From the NCBI GenBank assembly GCA_015680685.1, contig MNCI01036530.1, forward strand, positions 2,045 to 66,044: a DNA stretch of 64,000 nt, read 5' to 3'. This document shows, piece after piece, positions 58,840 to 64,000 of the stretch (its first letter is position 1; each line of letters starts with the position of its first letter). This stretch comes from Gnetum montanum (lineage: Eukaryota > Streptophyta > Gnetopsida > Gnetales > Gnetaceae). Both the position numbers and the translations under genes were made by a program. The notes under the pieces were generated by a model, which had not been told where the DNA came from, ran no database searches, and saw only the letters and a list, made by a program, of their open reading frames with translations.

Positions 58840-59290
58840 ATTACTTGCTTTGGTGTCATCTCATTTGATAGCCCATATTCTTTTCATGTAATTGCATCCA
58901 TTATCACTATATACAATACATAAAACTCTTTTTCTATGTCTGATGTTGGCTCCATCCTCCTTAGAAATCTCCAAGGACAAGTCATGAATTCCATGCTTAG
59001 TGTCAACAGTGCTAAGCCAAGTTCTTTCCATAATAATTGGAAATTCTCCCTTATTTTTCTCCACATGAATAACTAGAAAATCTATAGGGTAAGACCAACT
59101 ACTGATGGGTGTAATCACATCATCCACTTATCCTATTGGAACTATGATTGATTGGTCTACAAGTGCTAATCGGATGTTACTCTTCTTTAGCAACAATATA
59201 TTCTAGGTTTAGTACATGTCTTGTGAGATCAAGTTCACTCTTGACCTAGAATCAAGTAGAGCTTTGCATGGTTTCTACCTTGCTATTTAG
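58840..59290 (-). pseudogene. Protease region of C
   Basis: The active-site loop reads ALLDSRSRVNLISQ (about 59270-59235), with the Gly of the D-x-G triad replaced. The C-terminal half is open (59127-58861): SSWSYPIDFLVIHVEKNKGE, FPIIMERTWLSTVDTKHG and ISKEDG, matching D and K. Further downstream a linker (58840-58430) joins to RT and has no separate gene. Confidence 0.77.
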
Positions 59291-61560
59291 AGGTAAACTA
59301 AGCAACTTCCTATATCAATTCATTTTTGTGGAAGGGCTCCTACCTTGATCCAATGCATGATTATTTGAGTAAGCATGATAGTTGTGACATTTGAATTTGA
59401 CAAAGATGAAAGTTTTTTGTGTTGAGGAAGATTGGTTGTGGATGAGGTAGAAGTAGATGTATTTTGCATCCATTGAATCCTTTCAAGGTGCATTCAAAAG
59501 AATGGTCATTTCCTAGGTTGTGATGCACATGTAATCACCTCCTCTTACATACTCATTGCCCTTGTTATGCTCTTCTACTATGGTTGTGATGGTAGTTCCT
59601 CCTACATGACAAGATGTGGAATTAGTGATAAAGGGGTTAAGTGTTGATTTGAACTAGCTATTTATTGATGCATGTATGGGTTTGGATCTATTCTTGGTGA
59701 TGTTGGTCTATGGTACTCAGTGAGGTAGTGCTATGAAGTTTGAACAACAACATTACTAGAGAGATTGGACATTGTATGAAATACCCATATGGATATGGTC
59801 GTCTATATGGATATTGTTAGCAAGGTGATGGCATCACCCACAATTGGGATTGTTGCAACTACTAGTAATGCTACTCTTATGGCTATGGCAAAGCTCTGCT
59901 AGGATAGTACGTGGGTTGGAAGTTTTGCCTATAGTTACCTTGAGCATAAAGTAACCTTTTGGGTATATATGTTTTAACAAAACTAGGATTAAGCGCATAT
60001 GCCTCTATGTCCTATAAATGTAATATACTAGACAAAATTCTTTGGGATATTCATACTAACACACTATGCATCCTTTCTCATCGGTGGAGCTTATTTTTGA
60101 ACACTTAGCCATTGAAGCCACTTTGTCCTTTCATCCAAAGTCTTTCTTCTACTTCTTGTCCTTACCTTTTCCAAAGGCTTGATCTACTCTCTTCTTCATA
60201 ATCTTTAAAGCTATTGTACATATCTCATCGACTAAGTCCCACATCTTTACTACCTGTGCTACTACATTGTGACAAATTTTTGAATCGATAGAGTTTTCTT
60301 CTAAATTTCTGATCCAAGGTCTCTTCCTCCTATGTGTTGCAAACTAGTGCATCCCTTTTCTTGATAGATGTATCTCTGGTGTACTCTTCAAATAATTTTC
60401 TCTATCATAATTTTCCTTCCTCCTTGGTCACTTAATTAATTAATCTTTGGATTCAATGGATAGTCATTTCAGATAATTAGCCTTGGGGATAAATCCCAAG
60501 GATCTCTCTAGTCTTGTTTTGTAACCCATCTACAATGTGCCTGAGCGGTTCTCATTGTGAGAATTCATGGCCTAGGCATTTATGCAATAGTAAATAGTAT
60601 TTTTCCGTTATCACATCAAGGGTTTCATGAGTCCCTTACTTCCATCCTTGGATTTGTTTCCATAAGTTAGATACCCATGAGTAGGTTTGGTACTTGTCAT
60701 TGAAGATCTCTAGCATGGTGCTCCATCTTCTAATTTATTCAAGTTTAAGTGATTGGTACCAACTCTTTGCCTTTTTCACAAGTGTTCTTGGGAACAACTT
60801 CAACTTCTACTAGTTAATTTCAACATTTTATAAGGTGTAGGCATCATGGAATGCTTGGAGGTGGTGTTGTGGATTAGCATTATAACCACCCTTAAATCTT
60901 GGCATGTTATTCATATCAAGTCATTTGATATGACTATCTCTCACATGCCTAGTTGGTATGTGTAAAACTTCTTAGATGTTTATCATGCTACAGGTTGTCA
61001 TCAGGGATTCATCATCATAATCAGGTTCGTATGCTCTATTGTAGCAGTATTGCTTTTTGTGCTTATATCTTTCTTGATCCTCTCTTCAATCCTTGCCTTG
61101 TATTTATTCATAACCTTCATCTTCCTCATCTGAATGCCTTGAGCAATAGTCATGGTAATCATGAGTCCTTCTCTCTTCCCTATCATGGTCTTGGTGCTTA
61201 GCCTCCTCATAACAAAGTTCACTAACAATTGTGAGAATGAGGATGCGGCAATAGGAGAATAGTGTTAGCTTGTCTTCCTTTCATTACTCTACTATTCTTC
61301 TCTATAAGAGCTAGTAGAAACTCTTGGGCTTAAGTCTTGCTTATTCTTTGAGTCACTAGCCCCCATCTTAGGTGTCTCTGCTAGGATGGAATGTAGTTGA
61401 ACTTTGACAGGTTCCTCAAGTCTAAGGATAGGTGTTTTTGAAGGCTTTTCATGATTTTGATGGAGTTTTTCTATGGTGAATTCATAAACATCAAGTTTTT
61501 CCAAGACAACGGAAGCATTACATGTTTGATTTTCATAGCAGCATCTTTCCTCCTCTACTC
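59291..61560 (-). pseudogene. gag of C
   Basis: N-terminal fragments (61504-61292, 61228-61001) are Lys/Glu/Met-rich and only weakly like the Gag start of A, D and K. The core near 60930-60530 can be followed as decayed homology to K (for example the plus-strand counterpart of FKGGYN near 60880 and of EPLD near 60615). The charged segment is at 60330-60150. A Pro/Tyr/Gln-rich linker region lies at 59900-59400. Very many stops. The leader and the first part of gag were probably lost in the same deletion that removed the LTR end. Confidence 0.62.
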
Positions 61561-61599
61561 CTTTGTGGGTTCATAGGGTCTTGTCATTGTGAAAAGAGT

Positions 61600-62161
61600 T
61601 TCTAAGTCTAAGTTTAACTAAAATAGTAAACAAATATATTCTATTCAAAGGCAATGAGTATCCAATCTTGACCTTTTATACATACCTTGGGCTTCATGTA
61701 ACTACTACTAGAATTACCAAGTACTTCACTACTGAGCGAACCAAGCAATTACACTTAAGTGCTTGAGATCAGTCATACTCATTTCACTTAATAACAATAA
61801 TGTTAAAGAGCATGGAAAAGTAAACATTAACTAAGAAAACAAAATGGTACAATAGTATGAAATAGCTTAATCTTTATTATTAATCACACTTGTGCCCAAG
61901 TACAAGATGCTCGAATAAAGACTTTATACACTATGTCACAGTACACTGCGAGCATTCACACTTCTAAGTGCTAAAGAATAACTTGTGAAAACAAACTGTA
62001 AAAGTTATGTTACTATTGAATGAAAACTTATGTGGATCCATGTGCCTAAGTGCTATATTTATAGGCTGGCATGCATCCCAAAATATTGCATATACGATAA
62101 TGTAGCTAGTGCTACAATATCGTATATCTGATATCATAGTCTGCCAAATTTTGATTTATCA
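61600..62161 (-). repeat. 5' LTR of C, truncated at its 3' end
   Basis: Homologous to 50790-51156 and to the first two thirds of B's LTR. U3 starts TGATAAATCAAAATTTGGC (62161) and has GATATCAGATATACGATATTG, then CCTATAAATATAG. Toward 61600 the match stops; about 200 bp of U5, the PBS and leader are missing, so this copy cannot prime. The low boundary is approximate. Confidence 0.83.
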
Positions 62162-62296
62162 ATAGGTATAGCCCAAGATTTTTAGAAATTTATAACTCAG
62201 TGCTACATAGTAGTACTGAACCTATGACCTAGGGTTACCAGGCCAAGATTGGCACCACTAAGCTAACACCTCATTATTATGTTTTATCAATTTGTA
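62162..62296 (-). repeat. tRNA-derived SINE, head with pol III boxes
   Basis: On the minus strand from 62270: GGTGTTAGCTTAGTGGTGCC, containing a perfect A box TAGCTTAGTGG (62265-62255), and 32 bp later GGTTCAGTACT (62221-62211) as a B box. This is the spacing of a tRNA-type internal promoter. No cloverleaf closes at the 3' side, so it is not a tRNA gene. With its tail at 50523-50554 the body is about 146 bp. It is flanked by a perfect 16-bp direct repeat GTTTTATCAATTTGTA (50507-50522, 62281-62296), as expected for LINE-mobilised SINEs. Confidence 0.72.
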
Positions 62297-63020
62297 AACT
62301 TCTTTGACATCATAATAAAGAATGTACTCTTGAATATTTCATTTATTAATTCATACAACTCTCTCATTAAGTATTTCTTTACCATGAGTTTCAATTGTCA
62401 GTTTTTGAAGTATTTATTGAACAAGGGCTTAGAAAGATGATAAGTACAAGTTATATATTGACAAATGGCTTCGACTTCTAAGCTCGTTATCTTTTCTTCA
62501 ACAAGTATAATATCATATTAGATCTAACTTTTCACTTTAGATTCAAAAGGTAAGAAAATATTTTTGATTTATTTTATCTTTTTCTAATATTTATTAGATT
62601 AAAAAGTGCCCCATAAAATACACCCATAAAGAATAGTAGGTTTTGTATTAATACTTTTCATTAAAAAAAGTTAGGCTTTTGCTCATATATAGACTCTCCT
62701 ACGACCTTGCTCAGTGGAATAAACATGGTGGCTTCAAATGATGATCCTTTTTATTATTATTAGTATAGATGATGTCTAGTTTTTCATAATTATTTTTTCT
62801 TGCACAACATAATTATTGATGCATAAAATTTAGATGCATCAACACCTAGGAAAAAAACTCATTTGAGGAGACTATTACTTAGGGTGCCTCCTATACGAGT
62901 ACAAAAACTCAAGATCAGTCTTAGCTAAAGAAGGCTATGTGATGTTTTAAAATAGTAAATCAAACTAAAAATTGGGAAGACTTAAATTGAATAATTATTT
63001 TTAAATTTAAAACTTCATGA
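62297..63020. other. AT-rich stretch without recognisable gene
   Basis: About 720 bp with no conserved frame, RNA gene or match to other parts of the window. Confidence 0.5.
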
Positions 63021-64000
63021 AAACATACTAGGTAGCAAGAAAATTTAAATGTTTCCCTGGTTCTCGATTGTAGCCACTAGGTTGTGCAATCTCATCATCG
63101 TGGTTGTCACGACAGCTGACACTACTCATAACCATCAAGAGAGGGAGAGAGAGAGATCTATTCAGTGTTCCATTACCACATGCCTCATTGTCATCTACTG
63201 CATAACTTACCATTGGTGGTAGAAAAATAGGGAGGCTGCCTGTTGTAACTTTACCATTGCCAAAGAGAGAAAGAAGAGAGAACCCTACTACAGTCATCAC
63301 AATGTCACTGTGTTAATAACAAGGCTCTGGTTGAGGCAATACTATTAACACAGCCACATTGGGCCATAGTGGAGAGAGAAAGATGCACCATCTAGGAAGG
63401 TCACTTACTATCGTCAAGTGTTGCTTTTCACACACGCGCTGGGCTATCTGTGTTGCTGTAGATGCACAGTAGCAACTATTAGGGAAGAGCCTACTGCATT
63501 GACCACTAGCTGGCAGTGCCTAAGTGCTATTATTGCCATAATGCAACCAAAGAGGATGAGCCTCTAAAGACAGGTGGTATCTACTACTACCACAACAAAG
63601 AAAAGAAGGCTACCTAGCAAGAGGAGAGGGGATGCCTTATTGCAACAACGCACTATCATGAATGTCACCCTAACCATCATCTACCTACACCACCATGTGG
63701 ACAAAGAAGAGGCTAGCCCTATCTTCTTGCTATCACAATCAACCACCATGTGTGCCTCTTGCTGCTAATGCTTCTGTTGACACCGCCGTCACTTTTCTAG
63801 GCACACACTTGCAACACAGACACGCCGCTCAAGACTGGAGCTACATGTTGCAACTTTTGCATGCTTCTGTGCCTCCCAAGAATACTATCTATAGTGTGAC
63901 CTACACTATCAGAGTGAGGAGAGGTGTCCCTGATACTCAATACCATCAACTGCCACCGTTGCATGCTGCCAATGACTAGGGAAAGAGAGATGGCTACTCA
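63021..64000. other. GC-richer unassigned region at window end
   Basis: Base composition changes to near 50% G+C with many ACC/CAC/CTG triplets. It includes a GA-rich run (63138-63157) and overlapping frames on both strands (63300-63028 minus, 63574-63768 and 63695-63979 plus). None shows a known domain, and stops interrupt each. It could be the edge of a different repeat or a gene beginning beyond the window. I see no evidence to choose. Confidence 0.45.

Larger units (their letters stand above)
50555..62161 (-). mobile_element. Gypsy element C with full pol and extra ORF
   Basis: An 11.6-kb element flanked by target duplication ATAGG (50550-50554 and 62162-62166). Minus-strand order: truncated 5' LTR, gag, protease, RT, RNaseH, integrase, spacer with a weak internal TATA block, extra ORF, PPT, 3' LTR. 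It is the only copy in the window with pol and the extra ORF together and shows the full plan from which B is derived. Both LTRs have deletions relative to B, and the leader including the PBS is lost. All frames are broken. Confidence 0.9.

Noticed and set aside
62211-62270. Possible tRNA gene on the minus strand
   Set aside because: A and B boxes are present, but the acceptor stem GGTGTTA has no pairing partner 3' of the B box and the anticodon arm is not convincing. A tRNA-derived SINE with 16-bp target duplication explains it better.
63138-63157. GA-rich run as a regulatory element
   Set aside because: A simple GA microsatellite; no gene or promoter nearby to support a role.

Overview
The window is nuclear DNA of a large-genome seed plant. 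It is AT-rich (about one third G+C by eye), strongly CpG-depleted, and almost wholly built of nested, decayed LTR retrotransposons. No intact host gene is recognisable, and no retroelement reading frame is intact. The species cannot be named from the sequence. Element names (A, B, C, D, E, G, H, J, K, L, M, N) are mine.

Two families dominate. (1) A Ty3/gypsy family of the Athila/Tat type has TGATGAG...CTCATCA LTRs, a primer-binding site matching tRNA-Asp, and gag-PR-RT-RNaseH-IN order. Ten LTRs are present: A, B, C (pair), D (pair), K (pair) and solo LTRs H and M. (2) A copia-derived SIRE-like family has TGTTGA/TGTGGA LTRs and an initiator-Met-type primer site. It has a double-zinc-knuckle gag in G only, no pol, and an extra ORF resembling the plant-specific 'putative plant transposon protein' domain (G, L, E). 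A separate degraded copia (N), a tRNA-derived SINE and unassigned AT-rich DNA fill the rest.

Layout: 1-1624 gag and 5' LTR of A (minus), inserted just past the extra ORF of B. 1625-9895 B (minus): 5' LTR, gag, no pol, spacer with an internal promoter-like block, extra ORF. 9896-11027 and 27513-28070: the two halves of an unknown coiled-coil ORF (J) split by G. 11028-27512 G (minus), itself interrupted by D (13789-22749, TSD ATGAG) and solo LTR H (22933-23833, TSD ATAAT). 28071-30640 gene-free. 30660-34190 copia N, fused to the ORF of L. 34796-42709 K, inserted in L (TSD GTATT), lacking RT-RNaseH-IN and carrying solo LTR M (TSD TGTAT). 42715-44991 rest of L and its 3' LTR. 44992-48499 E. 48500-50506 gene-free. 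50507-62296 a SINE with a 16-bp target duplication, split by the 11.6-kb C (50555-62161, TSD ATAGG). 62297-64000 unassigned; the last kilobase is more GC-rich.

The most interesting signal is regulatory. The gypsy U3 regions are very short and consist largely of GATATC-centred palindromes upstream of a CTATAAATA box. The copia-derived LTRs carry arrays of AGACGTCT-type motifs. In both families a second motif block with its own TATA box lies inside the element, upstream of the extra 3' ORF, as if each had gained an internal promoter for it.
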